From positions 58,470 to 122,469 of the forward strand of contig CAMDCV010000007.1 of the NCBI GenBank assembly GCA_945890645.1: a DNA stretch of 64,000 bases, given 5' to 3'. Positions within the stretch are counted from its first letter, which is position 1; every line of letters begins with the position of its first letter. The notes under the pieces are model-generated. The model was given only the letters and a program-made list of their open reading frames with translations. It was not told the origin of the DNA and ran no database searches. The translations under genes were made by a program, and so were the position numbers. This document shows, one piece after another, positions 25,917-34,751 of the stretch. Origin of the DNA: Akkermansia muciniphila. GTDB taxonomy: Bacteria; Verrucomicrobiota; Verrucomicrobiia; Verrucomicrobiales; Akkermansiaceae.

Positions 25917-26954
25917 ATGCAACAACCCCTTCTCAACGTACAAGGCCTAAAGATCCATTTCCCCGTTCACGGCGGCCTTCTGAAACGCCAGATCGGAGCC
26001 GTTCGCGCAGTCGATGACGTTTCGTTTTCGATCGCTCCCGGTGAGACACTTGGCCTCGTCGGTGAGTCGGGTTGCGGCAAGTCCACACTCGGCAAAGCAA
26101 TCGTCCGACTCTATCGACCGAATGCAGGAAAAATCATTTTCCAAGGGCACGACATCACCTACGCCAGTCAGTCGCAGATCCGACCTCTCCGACGCAACAT
26201 GCAGATGATTTTTCAAGATCCTTCTGAGTCGCTTAATGCCCGCCACAGCGTGCGAGCAATCCTCGAAGAGCCATTTGTGATTCACAACATCGGCACTCGC
26301 GAAGAGCGCAAACGATGGGTCAATGAACTACTCGATCGCGTCGGCCTACCCAGCACATCCGCCGATAAGTATTCTTTTGAATTTTCCGGTGGCCAACGCC
26401 AACGCATCGGAATTGCCCGCTCCATTGCACTAAAGCCCAAGCTCATCATTTGCGATGAACCTGTCAGTGCTCTCGATGTTTCCGTGCAATCCCAAGTCCT
26501 CAATCTCATGCTGGAGCTACAACAGGAAATGGGCCTCGCTTATCTTTTCATCGCCCACGACCTCGCCGTCGTAAAGCACATCAGCGACCGTGTAGCTGTC
26601 ATGTATCTCGGGAAAATTGTCGAACTCGCCGATGCCGACGCCATTTACCAAAACCCACGTCACGCCTACACCAAAGCCCTCCTCTCCGCCGTCCCCGTAG
26701 CCGATCCCGATGCACGCAAAGAGCGAATTCTGTTAGAGGGTGATGTCCCCTCACCCATCAATCCTCCTGCCGGCAGCGCTTTTGGACATCGCATGAATCA
26801 TCCTCTCTATGCACAGACCATCGATCAAGACCTGCCGCTCACAGAAATCAGCCCCGGCCACTTCGTAGCCGCCGATCCCTGCTGCCTCACGCCAGATGAC
26901 TACGCCACCGTGGCTGCGCTTTCCAAGCGCCAAGCCCTTCAGGAAAACACCTAA
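25917..26954 (+). CDS. Oligopeptide ABC transporter ATPase, DppF-like (second half of YejF)
   Basis: A 345-residue ATPase with Walker [11 protein letters not shown]-loop [12 protein letters not shown], signature [12 protein letters not shown] and Walker [13 protein letters not shown], plus the usual C-terminal extension. It pairs with the preceding ATPase to power the two Yej permeases. The ATG at 25917 follows the previous stop by four bases; the frame stays open further upstream but overlaps that gene. It converges on mutY with a two-base gap. Confidence 0.92.
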   Translation: MQQPLLNVQGLKIHFPVHGGLLKRQIGAVRAVDDVSFSIAPGETLGLVGESGCGKSTLGKAIVRLYRPNAGKIIFQGHDITYASQSQIRPLRRNMQMIFQDPSESLNARHSVRAILEEPFVIHNIGTREERKRWVNELLDRVGLPSTSADKYSFEFSGGQRQRIGIARSIALKPKLIICDEPVSALDVSVQSQVLNLMLELQQEMGLAYLFIAHDLAVVKHISDRVAVMYLGKIVELADADAIYQNPRHAYTKALLSAVPVADPDARKERILLEGDVPSPINPPAGSAFGHRMNHPLYAQTIDQDLPLTEISPGHFVAADPCCLTPDDYATVAALSKRQALQENT

Positions 26955-26956
26955 AG

Positions 26957-28000
26957 TCAGGAGTCAATCCCCAACACCACCCCCAGCGCCTTACGATACG
27001 GTGCCGCCATCGGATGCGCATCCAACTCCTCAAAAGCCACCCAGCATTCCCCCTCCTGCAAGCTCACGCTCGCAACCCCATACACAAACAGCCTCACCCG
27101 ATAACGCGTGATCGTGTAACTCATCTCATGCAACAAATTGGCATCCGATAACTCTCCCACTTCCCGCATCGGCAATCGCCACAAACCACCGCGACGTTTC
27201 CCCTTATCCTGATACAATAAAATCCGCTCGTTTGCATCGCGCACAAACACTACACGCTCTTCTAAGGAAGTAATCGCAGTCAATTTAGCCTTCACTGGCA
27301 AAAGCTGCGGCGCACGACTCCGACAAAACGCCGCCACCGGACAAGCCAAACAATCCGGCACCCCCACCTTGCAAATCCTTTGCCCCAACTCCATCAAGGC
27401 CGAGTTAAACAAACGCGGATGTTCGTGATCTAACAATTCCTCCGCCCGACGCCATTGCTCCTTGATCCCCGCAGTGGAATCGATCGGGGTAGGATCATCA
27501 TACAAACGCGAAAACACCCGCATCACATTCCCATCCACCAAAGCCGATGGCAAATCAAACGCAAAACTCCGCAAAGCCCCCGCCGTGTAGCGACCAATCC
27601 CGGGCAAGGCCATCAGCTCATCGATCTCACAAGGAAATTTCCCTCCATGCCGCTCACAAACCGCCTGCGCCGTCGCTTGCAGCATGCGTGCCCGACGATA
27701 ATAGCCCAGCCCCTCCCACACCCGCAATAACACCGCTTCCTCTGCCGCTGCAAGATCTTGCACACGAAGAAATTTCTCTATAAACCGCTGATAATACCCT
27801 TTCCCCAGCACCACCGACAAACGCGTCTGCTGCAACATCACCTCCGACACCAAAATTGCATAAGGATCACTCGTGCGCCGCCAAGGATAATCACGCCCCT
27901 CCCCCCGAAACCATGCCAATAAAGCAGCACGAAACGCCTCAACATCCTTATCAAGATTTCTGCTAGCAATCGGTTTCAACACAGCCCCATCATGAGACAT
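26957..28000 (-). CDS. mutY: A/G-specific adenine DNA glycosylase
   Basis: The catalytic helix ILVSEVMLQQTR (Glu), the helix-hairpin-helix LPGIGRYTAGAL with the catalytic Asp in VDGNVMRVF, and the iron-sulfur loop C-X6-C-X2-C-X5-C (from CKVGVPDC) are all present. The C-terminal MutT-like domain that recognises 8-oxoguanine follows. The enzyme removes adenine paired with 8-oxoG. The ATG at 28000 gives 347 residues, the usual size; an in-frame Met at 28060 would add 20 Cys-rich residues without homology. Confidence 0.93.
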   Translation of the reverse strand: MSHDGAVLKPIASRNLDKDVEAFRAALLAWFRGEGRDYPWRRTSDPYAILVSEVMLQQTRLSVVLGKGYYQRFIEKFLRVQDLAAAEEAVLLRVWEGLGYYRRARMLQATAQAVCERHGGKFPCEIDELMALPGIGRYTAGALRSFAFDLPSALVDGNVMRVFSRLYDDPTPIDSTAGIKEQWRRAEELLDHEHPRLFNSALMELGQRICKVGVPDCLACPVAAFCRSRAPQLLPVKAKLTAITSLEERVVFVRDANERILLYQDKGKRRGGLWRLPMREVGELSDANLLHEMSYTITRYRVRLFVYGVASVSLQEGECWVAFEELDAHPMAAPYRKALGVVLGIDS

Positions 28001-28273
28001 ACTCCCTGCTGCGCAATCACATTTCCTGAAACGATTTGCGCCTGTTTTGCAATTCACCAAAATACTTTATCACTTAACACACAGACCGAACAGGCCACCT
28101 CACTCTAAAAATTAGCATCTGATGCGAATTATTAATTTGTTAAAAAATCATTGGTTGTCCTCGAAACAAATTTTTTGTAGATATGAGGTAAGCAATTATT
28201 CTTTCTTCAAGTGTCTGCTTACTAATTTCCCTTTGCACCCTTGCGCAAATCTACTATCTATGCGCAGCGAATT

Positions 28274-29143
28274 ATGGAAGAAACCCACTCTCCCGCTCTC
28301 GATGCGACACCACTGCGATGGTCTGGACTCTCGGATGTGGGGCGTTTTCGCAAAAACAACGAGGACGCATTTCTCGCTCTTACCTTCGATGCCCGAGAAC
28401 TCCAGTATTTGGGGAAATTCGGCGAGGGCCGACTCGATATGGGTGATTTCGTGTTTGCGGTCAGCGATGGCATGGGTGGGGCTAAGTCAGGCGAGTTCGC
28501 GAGCAAGATTGCCGTCGAGCAGATCACGAAATTGCTGCCGAAAAGTTTTTCGCTCAGTGCGCAGCGCTTCGATGCCGGGCTTACCGATGTGGTAAGGGAA
28601 CTTTTTGAACGCATTCATCAAACCATGTCACAGATGGGGCGGCACTATGAAGAATGCTCTGGCATGGGTGCGACCCTGAGTTTGTGCTGGATCATGCCGG
28701 AGTGGATCTATTTCGGCCATATTGGTGACAGTCGCATTTATTTTCTCCCAAGAAACGGTCCGATGACACAAGTCACGCACGATCATTCCTATGTGGGCTG
28801 GCTAAAACGTGAGGGCAAGATCAACGAGCGCGAGGCCCGCACGCATCCACAACGTCATGCACTCAACCAAGCACTCGGTGGAGGGCAGCTCGCTATCGAT
28901 CCGCAAATCGGTCGCATCGGCTGGGAGGCAGGAGATAGGTTGCTGATCTGTTCCGATGGTCTCATCGATGGCTTATGGGATCGCAAAATCGAAGAAATGG
29001 CGCGCGCTAATACCAGCGACGGAGCCTTGAACACCGTCAATTTAGTCAAAGAAGCCGTTACCGATTCCGGGCGCGACAACACGACCGCTTTGATCATCGA
29101 GCTAGGTGATCCAGCTCAACTCAGCGGCACCTATCAGGCATAG
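28274..29143 (+). CDS. PP2C-type serine/threonine phosphatase
   Basis: All PP2C motifs appear in order: DVGRFRKNNEDAF, VFAVSDGMGGAKSGEFA, YFGHIGDSRIYFL, LLICSDGLIDGLWD and SGRDNTTALII, giving the Asp residues that bind two Mn or Mg ions. The 289-residue protein is soluble and of the minimal bacterial PstP type. The ATG at 28274 is preferred over a TTG at 28241. Its usual partner, a Hanks-type kinase, is not in the window. Its 3' end overlaps the convergent sulfotransferase gene by ten bases. Confidence 0.92.
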   Translation: MEETHSPALDATPLRWSGLSDVGRFRKNNEDAFLALTFDARELQYLGKFGEGRLDMGDFVFAVSDGMGGAKSGEFASKIAVEQITKLLPKSFSLSAQRFDAGLTDVVRELFERIHQTMSQMGRHYEECSGMGATLSLCWIMPEWIYFGHIGDSRIYFLPRNGPMTQVTHDHSYVGWLKREGKINEREARTHPQRHALNQALGGGQLAIDPQIGRIGWEAGDRLLICSDGLIDGLWDRKIEEMARANTSDGALNTVNLVKEAVTDSGRDNTTALIIELGDPAQLSGTYQA

Positions 29144-30648
29144 CCGAGCTGTTTCATGTAGGGATCCATCTCTTTCAAATAAGGGGACAGATGAGATTCA
29201 TATATCAACCATCGCTGCATCGAACGCTGGTGCACGGGCTTGGTCACATCGTGATATGTCGGCGCCACCACCTGTGTTTGTTGTTTCTTCTGATGGAAAT
29301 CGATTTGTCCATCCTGCCACTCAAGGCCTAAAAATTCCGTCACGCGTTTCCCCTCAAGCGCGACATTGCTGACGGTATCTTCGTAGCGCGACTCGATCCA
29401 CTCAAAGCCACCAAGATCACGCAAACGCAGCCATACATCCATCATGTCGCGGTAGTGTTTGCTGATGCGTTCGAAGCTTAGAAAATTCGCGCTCAGTGCA
29501 TTCATCGAAGAATCCAGAAAAAAACAGCTTAGCATCACATCCATCGGATGCCGCAGCGCGATCACGACTTTTACACCAGGAAACACTCGCAACCAGGAGT
29601 GCAAGCAGGCGGTGAGCGAAGGATTTTTATCGAGCCATACACGACTCTCGCACTTGCCTCCCAGCTCACGCAGGAGGTGCTTACGATAATCGCCTGTGAC
29701 TTTTGACACACCCGCATGATCAGGTCCGAAACGCCGCAAGAAGGGATCAACAGTTCGATAAAAGGCATCGGGTTCATCAAACGCGGTTAGCTGCGGGTGC
29801 GTATCGAGAACCCGCTCTAACAACGTAGTGCCACTGCGCGGATGTCCGCCAAGAAATGCCACCGATTTATCATCTGGATGATATGGCTCTGTTTGTTGCC
29901 ACTTGCGAATCAGCTCCGGCGTAAAGGAGGCTAGCAACTCATTGCGCTGGGCAACCCCCAAATCATAGTGATCTAGGGTCGTTTTAAAATCTGGATTGCG
30001 CAGGACTAATTCTTTGACACGAAGCAATGGCGTTATGGCCTGCTCGGGACGCTGCGATTTATCGAGGATGTCTGCTAAAAGATAAAAACAGGAAAGATAA
30101 GCGCGCGACTGTTGAACTTCTCCACGAACAATCTCCTGCAAGATCACCTCCGCTTTTTCCCACTGCCTTTCCCGTTGGAGCAGCAATGCCTGCAAATAAC
30201 GAGCGGTTAAGTCCTGCGGAAATTTCTGAAGATACGGATCTAATGTCTCACGGGCGAGATCAAGACGACCTTGTCTTTCATAGCTGCGCACCAGTTCATG
30301 GATAGCATCGATGGCATTAGCATCACAAACCAAAGCGCGACGAAAGCACTGCAGTCCATCGTCGATCAAACGCAAGTGCATGCTCAATCGTCCAATACTG
30401 CATAATAATTTCGCATCATCACCTGCGACTTTTGCCGCCTTTTGGAGGCATCGGGTGGCTAAATCAAGATCGTTTGCCACGTTGGCCGCGCGCCCTGCTT
30501 CATACAAAATATAGGGATGAGCGGGTGCCAATTTCAATAGCTTCTGAAACTCTAGCAAGGCATCCCCGCGCCGCCCTAGTTTCACACACTCTCGGGCTTT
30601 TTTCCATTGTTCAATTTGCGTGGCATTCAATTTCACTGCCCTGCTCAT
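29134..30648 (-). CDS. TPR-repeat sulfotransferase
   Basis: The N-terminal half (residues ~20-235) is a run of tetratricopeptide-like helices. The C-terminal half is a sulfotransferase domain with the PAPS 5'-phosphosulfate loop GGHPRSGTTLLERVLDTHPQ near residue 265 and the 3'-phosphate motif VIALRHPMDVMLSCFF. Such fusions are frequent in proteobacteria and PVC bacteria; acceptors are mostly unknown and may be sugars or tyrosines. No signal peptide is seen. The gene stands alone on its strand. Confidence 0.85.
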   Translation of the reverse strand: MSRAVKLNATQIEQWKKARECVKLGRRGDALLEFQKLLKLAPAHPYILYEAGRAANVANDLDLATRCLQKAAKVAGDDAKLLCSIGRLSMHLRLIDDGLQCFRRALVCDANAIDAIHELVRSYERQGRLDLARETLDPYLQKFPQDLTARYLQALLLQRERQWEKAEVILQEIVRGEVQQSRAYLSCFYLLADILDKSQRPEQAITPLLRVKELVLRNPDFKTTLDHYDLGVAQRNELLASFTPELIRKWQQTEPYHPDDKSVAFLGGHPRSGTTLLERVLDTHPQLTAFDEPDAFYRTVDPFLRRFGPDHAGVSKVTGDYRKHLLRELGGKCESRVWLDKNPSLTACLHSWLRVFPGVKVVIALRHPMDVMLSCFFLDSSMNALSANFLSFERISKHYRDMMDVWLRLRDLGGFEWIESRYEDTVSNVALEGKRVTEFLGLEWQDGQIDFHQKKQQTQVVAPTYHDVTKPVHQRSMQRWLIYESHLSPYLKEMDPYMKQLGYA

Positions 30649-30731
30649 ACAGGAATCATGTCTCAGTTAGCAAATGAATTTCCCTGTGTAGATTGATTTA
30701 CCTTTACTATCACCATATCAATATTTCTCCT

Positions 30732-30759
30732 TTGCGAATGCGATTTCCAACAGTAGAAT
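30732..30759 (+). promoter_or_regulatory. Promoter of the polysaccharide deacetylase gene, leaderless spacing
   Basis: TTGCGA (30732-30737), 16 bases, TAGAAT (30754-30759), then five bases and the ATG at 30765. This also decides the start, since in-frame Mets at 30693 and 30738 lie upstream of or inside the promoter. Confidence 0.6.
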
Positions 30760-30764
30760 GCGCC

Positions 30765-31955
30765 ATGAAATTTCTCTCCCTGATTGGTTCGCTATTGCTC
30801 ATGAGCATGGCGCCACTGATGAGCCAACCGAGCAATCCACCGGCGAATCCTCCCGAAGCAACGCCGGCCTCTCCGGTGGCTGCGGCACCCGTAAACGTGC
30901 CCGACGATGGAGTCCGTGTCGCCATCCTTGGCTACCACGATTTCTCGCCCACCCTCAAAGAAACGGAAATGCGCATCAACACGAATAAATTTCGCGGGCA
31001 GATGCAGTTTCTTAAAGATCAGGGACTTACCGTCATTAGCATGGCAGACTTTTCGGCATGGAAACGTGGCGAAAAATCGATCCCTGCACGCTCAATCGTG
31101 ATCACAATCGACGATGGTTGGAAATCGGTCTACACCGATGCATTTCCCATACTCAAAGAATTCGGTTATCCCTTCACGATTTTTCTCTACACCAAATACG
31201 TTGACGTGGATGGGCGATCGATGTCTTTGAGTATGATTAAGGAAATGCAAAAATATGGTGCGACCATTGGCAATCATAGTGCCTCGCATCCCTACCCTGC
31301 TACAATCAAAAGCCAAAAGCGCAGCGGTCCAAAAACCTACGAGGCATTTCTCATGCGCGAAATGGGCGACTCGCAGACATTTCTCGAAAAAAACTTTGGC
31401 CAAAAAGTTGAAACCTATTGTTACCCCGGTGGCTTTCACACGGAAGAAATGTTTGAAGTAGCGAAAAAACTTAACTACAAGCATATGTTCACCGTGCTGC
31501 CTGGGAAAATCAAGCGCAACACCGATGACCGCACATTACCGCGTTATGTGATTCTCGGCACCTACGATCGGATTTTCGATCTTGCCACCGAATTCCGCGA
31601 TGCCTCTGCCATCGCACTGGGTGAGGCTCCTAAGCAAACAACGCCCTACCCCGTCATGCCGGAGGCTGGCAGTATTATCAATTCGCGCCTGCCTCTTATC
31701 ACCATTGATCTCAACAAGGTCACTGATATCGAACCCACCACATTGGTCATGCGAGTGGCGGGATTCGGCGATGTTCCGGCGACATGGGATGCAGAGAAAA
31801 AACAACTCCATTGGCAGGTGAATCGCCGTTTGCGCGATGAAGTTTGTCAGGTTTCGGTCAGCTGGAAAGGCCTCGACAAAAAAACACCCGCGCCCGCTGT
31901 TCGCTGGAATTTCTCGATCGATAAAGAAGCCGCCTATCAACCGAATGGCGGGTAA
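30765..31955 (+). CDS. Secreted polysaccharide deacetylase (NodB domain)
   Basis: A signal peptide (MKFLSLIGSLLLMSMAPL) is followed by a Pro/Ala-rich linker and a NodB domain with VITIDDGWKS, the metal-binding GNHSASHPYP (HxxxH) and YCYPGGFH. The last ~130 residues form a separate strand-rich domain. The 396-residue protein probably removes N-acetyl groups from a cell-wall or extracellular polysaccharide. The catalytic motif reads DDGW instead of the usual DDGP/DDGY. Monocistronic. Confidence 0.9.
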   Translation: MKFLSLIGSLLLMSMAPLMSQPSNPPANPPEATPASPVAAAPVNVPDDGVRVAILGYHDFSPTLKETEMRINTNKFRGQMQFLKDQGLTVISMADFSAWKRGEKSIPARSIVITIDDGWKSVYTDAFPILKEFGYPFTIFLYTKYVDVDGRSMSLSMIKEMQKYGATIGNHSASHPYPATIKSQKRSGPKTYEAFLMREMGDSQTFLEKNFGQKVETYCYPGGFHTEEMFEVAKKLNYKHMFTVLPGKIKRNTDDRTLPRYVILGTYDRIFDLATEFRDASAIALGEAPKQTTPYPVMPEAGSIINSRLPLITIDLNKVTDIEPTTLVMRVAGFGDVPATWDAEKKQLHWQVNRRLRDEVCQVSVSWKGLDKKTPAPAVRWNFSIDKEAAYQPNGG

Positions 31956-31988
31956 AGCACGAGATTTTTTCTAACGAGACGACAAAGT

Positions 31989-32016
31989 TTGACAACACCG
32001 GTGCCTTCGTTAAAAT
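31989..32016 (+). promoter_or_regulatory. Promoter of the DUF3127 gene, leaderless spacing
   Basis: A consensus TTGACA (31989-31994), 16 bases and TAAAAT (32011-32016) sit six bases before the ATG at 32023. This is the strongest promoter match in the window. Confidence 0.7.
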
Positions 32017-32022
32017 CGGCTC

Positions 32023-32418
32023 ATGTACGAAGCAAAGGGCAGTATGAAATGGATCGGCGACACTCAATCTTTCGCCAGTGGCTTTACCAAACGCGAATTT
32101 GTTGTCACCACTGCGCATGATAAATACCCGCAGGATATCAAATTTGAGGTTGTGAAGGACAAGTGCCCTATCCTCGATCAATATCCCGTCGGTGCCGATG
32201 TGACCGTGTTTTTCGACATTCGCGGCAATGAATACAACGGCAAATATTACGTCAATCTTGCTTGTTGGAAATTGCAAGGTGCCGGTGAATCGTCTGATTC
32301 CAAAACGGAAAGACGTGCAAGCCCTTCCTCATCAAATTCCCCCTCACGTCAATCCGAACCGACCGCTGCCGATCTGCGCAATGAATCGAACTTCGATGAC
32401 GATGATGTGCCGTTTTGA
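32023..32418 (+). CDS. DUF3127 family protein with SSB-like acidic tail
   Basis: The first ~85 residues match DUF3127 (SFASGFTKREFVVTT, GADVTVFFDIRGNEYNGKYYVNLACWKL), a small beta-barrel of OB-fold appearance. A Ser/Pro-rich flexible linker follows, and the protein ends in FDDDDVPF. That end closely resembles the acidic tip of single-stranded DNA-binding protein (DDDIPF), which recruits repair proteins. The overall layout (OB-like domain, disordered linker, acidic tip) is that of SSB, so a role on single-stranded nucleic acid or as an SSB-tip mimic is possible. This is inferred, not shown. Confidence 0.75.
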   Translation: MYEAKGSMKWIGDTQSFASGFTKREFVVTTAHDKYPQDIKFEVVKDKCPILDQYPVGADVTVFFDIRGNEYNGKYYVNLACWKLQGAGESSDSKTERRASPSSSNSPSRQSEPTAADLRNESNFDDDDVPF

Positions 32419-32434
32419 TCGTCGGACGCCGATT

Positions 32435-33100
32435 TCAAAAACACTCATGCAACGAGCGAACAACCCAGTCCGCCCCACGTTGCTGCAACGCATCAACAGT
32501 AAAAGATCCCGTTGCCACAGCAAGGCAACGCGCTCCCATCGCGTGAGCGCAGGCAATGTCCTTCGGTGTATCACCGATCACAAGCGTCGTCGATGGATTA
32601 AACGCTCTGCCATGATGCGCTGCCGCTCGCGATAAGGCCACCGGCCCTAACAGATTGCGATCGGCATGATCATCGCCATAAGCACCATAGGGAAAATGCT
32701 CATGCAATGCATAAAACCGCATTTTGATGGCTGCCCCGCGTTGGGTGTTTCCGGTCAGCAAGCCTGTAGCGATCAATCTCTCCGCACAAAGCGCAAGGCT
32801 TTCCGGCACCCCAGGCAAGACGCGACCATTGTATTGACCCGATTGCAAATTGTCTTCCAACAAGCGATGGTATCGATCAAAAAATACAGCAAGGTCTAGT
32901 GCTTCGGAAGATACTTCGTAGTGATCGAGAAGATTTTTCACGATGCCTAAATCCGTACTGCCCGCGAGATCGAGCACAGGCGCTGGTGCACCAAAATGCA
33001 ATTCGGCTGCCTGCGATAGTGCTGCCATGCCGGCTCCGCCAGTATCCACCAGCGTGCCGTCAATGTCATAGAGAATCAGCTCAAACTGGCTCAGGTCCAT
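32435..33100 (-). CDS. HAD superfamily hydrolase, phosphoglycolate phosphatase-like
   Basis: The nucleophile motif LILYDIDGTLVDT opens the protein, LLTGNT is motif II, and LVIGDTPKDIACA is the Mg-binding motif. A helical cap lies between motifs I and II, as in Gph-type phosphatases. The 221-residue length is typical. Its ATG overlaps the TAA of infC by one base (TAATG), so its translation is coupled to that of IF3. Substrate not predictable. Confidence 0.87.
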   Translation of the reverse strand: MDLSQFELILYDIDGTLVDTGGAGMAALSQAAELHFGAPAPVLDLAGSTDLGIVKNLLDHYEVSSEALDLAVFFDRYHRLLEDNLQSGQYNGRVLPGVPESLALCAERLIATGLLTGNTQRGAAIKMRFYALHEHFPYGAYGDDHADRNLLGPVALSRAAAHHGRAFNPSTTLVIGDTPKDIACAHAMGARCLAVATGSFTVDALQQRGADWVVRSLHECF

Positions 33101-33804
33101 TAGTCTTGCACTTTTTCCGAGGACTCTTCGACAGGCTCTTCAGCGGCGTCAGATTCCGGCTCATGACCGTCCTCTGATAGTTCTTCGTGATCATCTTCGA
33201 GATGCTCATCGAATTCGCCTTCTTCCTCTTCATCGTGCTCATCCTCTTCGAGAAGTTCACCATGGAACAGATGGAACTTGCGCTTGCGCTGACCTTGCGG
33301 CAACGGCGATAGAGTCATCGCGATGACACGACCGCCAAGGCGTGGTGCCTGATCGACGTTTGCCATCGTTTTCAAGTCATCGATAATGCGTTGCATCGCC
33401 ACAAAGCCCAAGTCTTTGTGGGCGTTTTCACGGCCTTTGAATTGAATGATCACACGCACCTTGTGCCCGGCATCGAGGAAGCCCTCAATGCGACCCATCT
33501 TGATATTGTAATCGTGCTGACCCGTGCCAACGCGAAGCTTGATTTCCTTCATCCGCGTTGATGACTTCGACTTCTGCTTTTTCAGTTTGGCTTGCTCATA
33601 CTTGAACTTGCCATAGTCGATGATCTTGCAGACTGGTGGATCCGCCTGTGCGGCGATTTCCACGAGGTCGAGTCCCTGCGCTTGTGCTTTGAGAAGCGCA
33701 TCGCGCACGGTCATCACGCCGAGCTGTTGTCCGTCTGATCCGACAACGCGGATTTTCGGAGCACGGATGCGGTCGTTGACGCGGGTTTGATCGCGGTTGC
33801 CCAT
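33100..33804 (-). CDS. infC: Translation initiation factor IF-3 with long acidic C-terminal tail
   Basis: The IF3 N-domain (RVNDRIRAPKIRVVGSDG, DLVEIAAQADPPVCKIIDYG) and C-domain (EIKLRVGTGQHDYNIK, VIIQFKGRE) are complete. A tail of ~55 residues made mostly of Glu and Asp follows, longer than in model IF3s. The ATG at 33804 is the first standard start, but the frame extends 14 codons upstream to an ATA (33846-33844) nine bases after a GGAGG, with a stop just before. IF3 genes often use rare starts such as AUU for autoregulation, so the true start may be AUA. The usual downstream rpmI and rplT are absent; a HAD gene follows instead. Confidence 0.93.
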   Translation of the reverse strand: MGNRDQTRVNDRIRAPKIRVVGSDGQQLGVMTVRDALLKAQAQGLDLVEIAAQADPPVCKIIDYGKFKYEQAKLKKQKSKSSTRMKEIKLRVGTGQHDYNIKMGRIEGFLDAGHKVRVIIQFKGRENAHKDLGFVAMQRIIDDLKTMANVDQAPRLGGRVIAMTLSPLPQGQRKRKFHLFHGELLEEDEHDEEEEGEFDEHLEDDHEELSEDGHEPESDAAEEPVEESSEKVQD

Positions 33805-33855
33805 GCGACCGCCCTTTGATTGATTATTTTTGGTTTGCTTGCTTATGGCCTTAGT

Positions 33856-33860
33856 CCTCC
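33856..33860 (-). promoter_or_regulatory. Shine-Dalgarno upstream of the possible AUA start of infC
   Basis: GGAGG on the minus strand, nine bases before ATA at 33846. From the in-frame TGA upstream to the ATG at 33804 there is no ATG, GTG or TTG, so this site supports either a rare start codon or, less likely, nothing. Confidence 0.45.
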
Positions 33861-34198
33861 AGTAGGTTCATGCTGCGCCAGGCGATCGATTTCCACGCAG
33901 GAATATAGCCGCACAGGCGAGAGTGGTTGTGATCATCTGTTCTATCCATGCTTTTCCTCATAAGGACAATGGCGCGGTAAAAGCCGCCCGACTCATCGTA
34001 GCGGAACTTTTTCGGGGGTTGGAACGAGTGAATAAAATCATCAAAAAATCATTTCAGCGCGGCACTTCAGAAAGTTTTCATTGCGCTGTTCAAGCAAGTG
34101 CATAGCGATTTCCCACGCTCGGGGCAAGGGCAAAATGCAATTTACGAAAAGAAAAAAACCTACCACTTCGATGATCATTTTTTTTGCAATGCCCAGCC
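33861..34198. other. Intergenic region between infC and the DUF5069 gene
   Basis: About 340 bases without a supported gene. It must contain the infC promoter and leader. A 60-codon + strand frame at 33923-34105 lacks any recognisable feature. No clear terminator or RNA structure was found by eye. Confidence 0.4.
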
Positions 34199-34226
34199 TT
34201 CCTGCTACTCTGCCGCACCTTATTAT
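34199..34226 (+). promoter_or_regulatory. Promoter of the DUF5069 gene, leaderless spacing
   Basis: TTCCTG (34199-34204), 16 bases, TATTAT (34221-34226), six bases, ATG at 34233. An overlapping alternative (TTGCAA, 16 bases, TACTCT) lies slightly upstream. Confidence 0.45.
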
Positions 34227-34232
34227 ACCATT

Positions 34233-34670
34233 ATGAGCCAATCCATTGTTCCCACTATCAGCAGCGGCACCGCAGGTCCGCTGGGCATCCTCCATCTGCC
34301 ACGCCTCTGGCAAAAAGCTTCACTCGCTGCTGCGGGTAAACTCCATTCTGATTACCCCGGCTGCGGCATGGGCTACGATCAAATGGTGCTCGACGGCCTC
34401 GGCATCGAGCGTGAAGCCTTTCTCGCCTTTATCGCCACCAAACCCACCTACGTTCAGACGGAAGTCTGGGTGCAAGCAAACGCCACCAAACTCAATGCCG
34501 AATCGGTTGCCGCACTCAATGCCGCAATCACTGGCTACATCCACAGCGATGAGACACGCACCGGAATTTGCAGCGCTGTAGGTCGCGCCGACGACGGCAG
34601 CATCCGCGATGCGATCAACCTCAACAACCTCGACGACTGGAATACCTTCCACGGTCAGGAACTTGCCTAA
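34233..34670 (+). CDS. DUF5069 domain protein
   Basis: The 145-residue protein has the DUF5069 pattern: GPLGILHLPRLWQKA at the N-terminus, then a G-x-G-x-D-type segment (GCGMGYDQMVLDGLGIE) and a helical C-terminal half. The family is common in Verrucomicrobiota and relatives and has no known function. No signal peptide or membrane helix. The ATG at 34233 has a close promoter; the open frame further upstream is not conserved in character. Confidence 0.65.
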   Translation: MSQSIVPTISSGTAGPLGILHLPRLWQKASLAAAGKLHSDYPGCGMGYDQMVLDGLGIEREAFLAFIATKPTYVQTEVWVQANATKLNAESVAALNAAITGYIHSDETRTGICSAVGRADDGSIRDAINLNNLDDWNTFHGQELA

Positions 34671-34751
34671 TTGGTTTTCCCACACGCCCCAGGAGCTTCC
34701 ACTCTTGGGGCGTTTTCCGATTCGTGGATCAGCCGGATCTACCCGATACCT

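Noticed and set aside
28121..28273. AT-rich segment before the PP2C gene with a GTAAGCA/TGCTTAC inverted repeat (28188-28222) as an operator or riboswitch
   Set aside because: A 7-bp inverted repeat is expected by chance in AT-rich DNA, and no known aptamer pattern was seen.
33923..34105. 60-codon + strand frame between infC and the DUF5069 gene
   Set aside because: No domain, no promoter at a suitable distance and no ribosome binding site.
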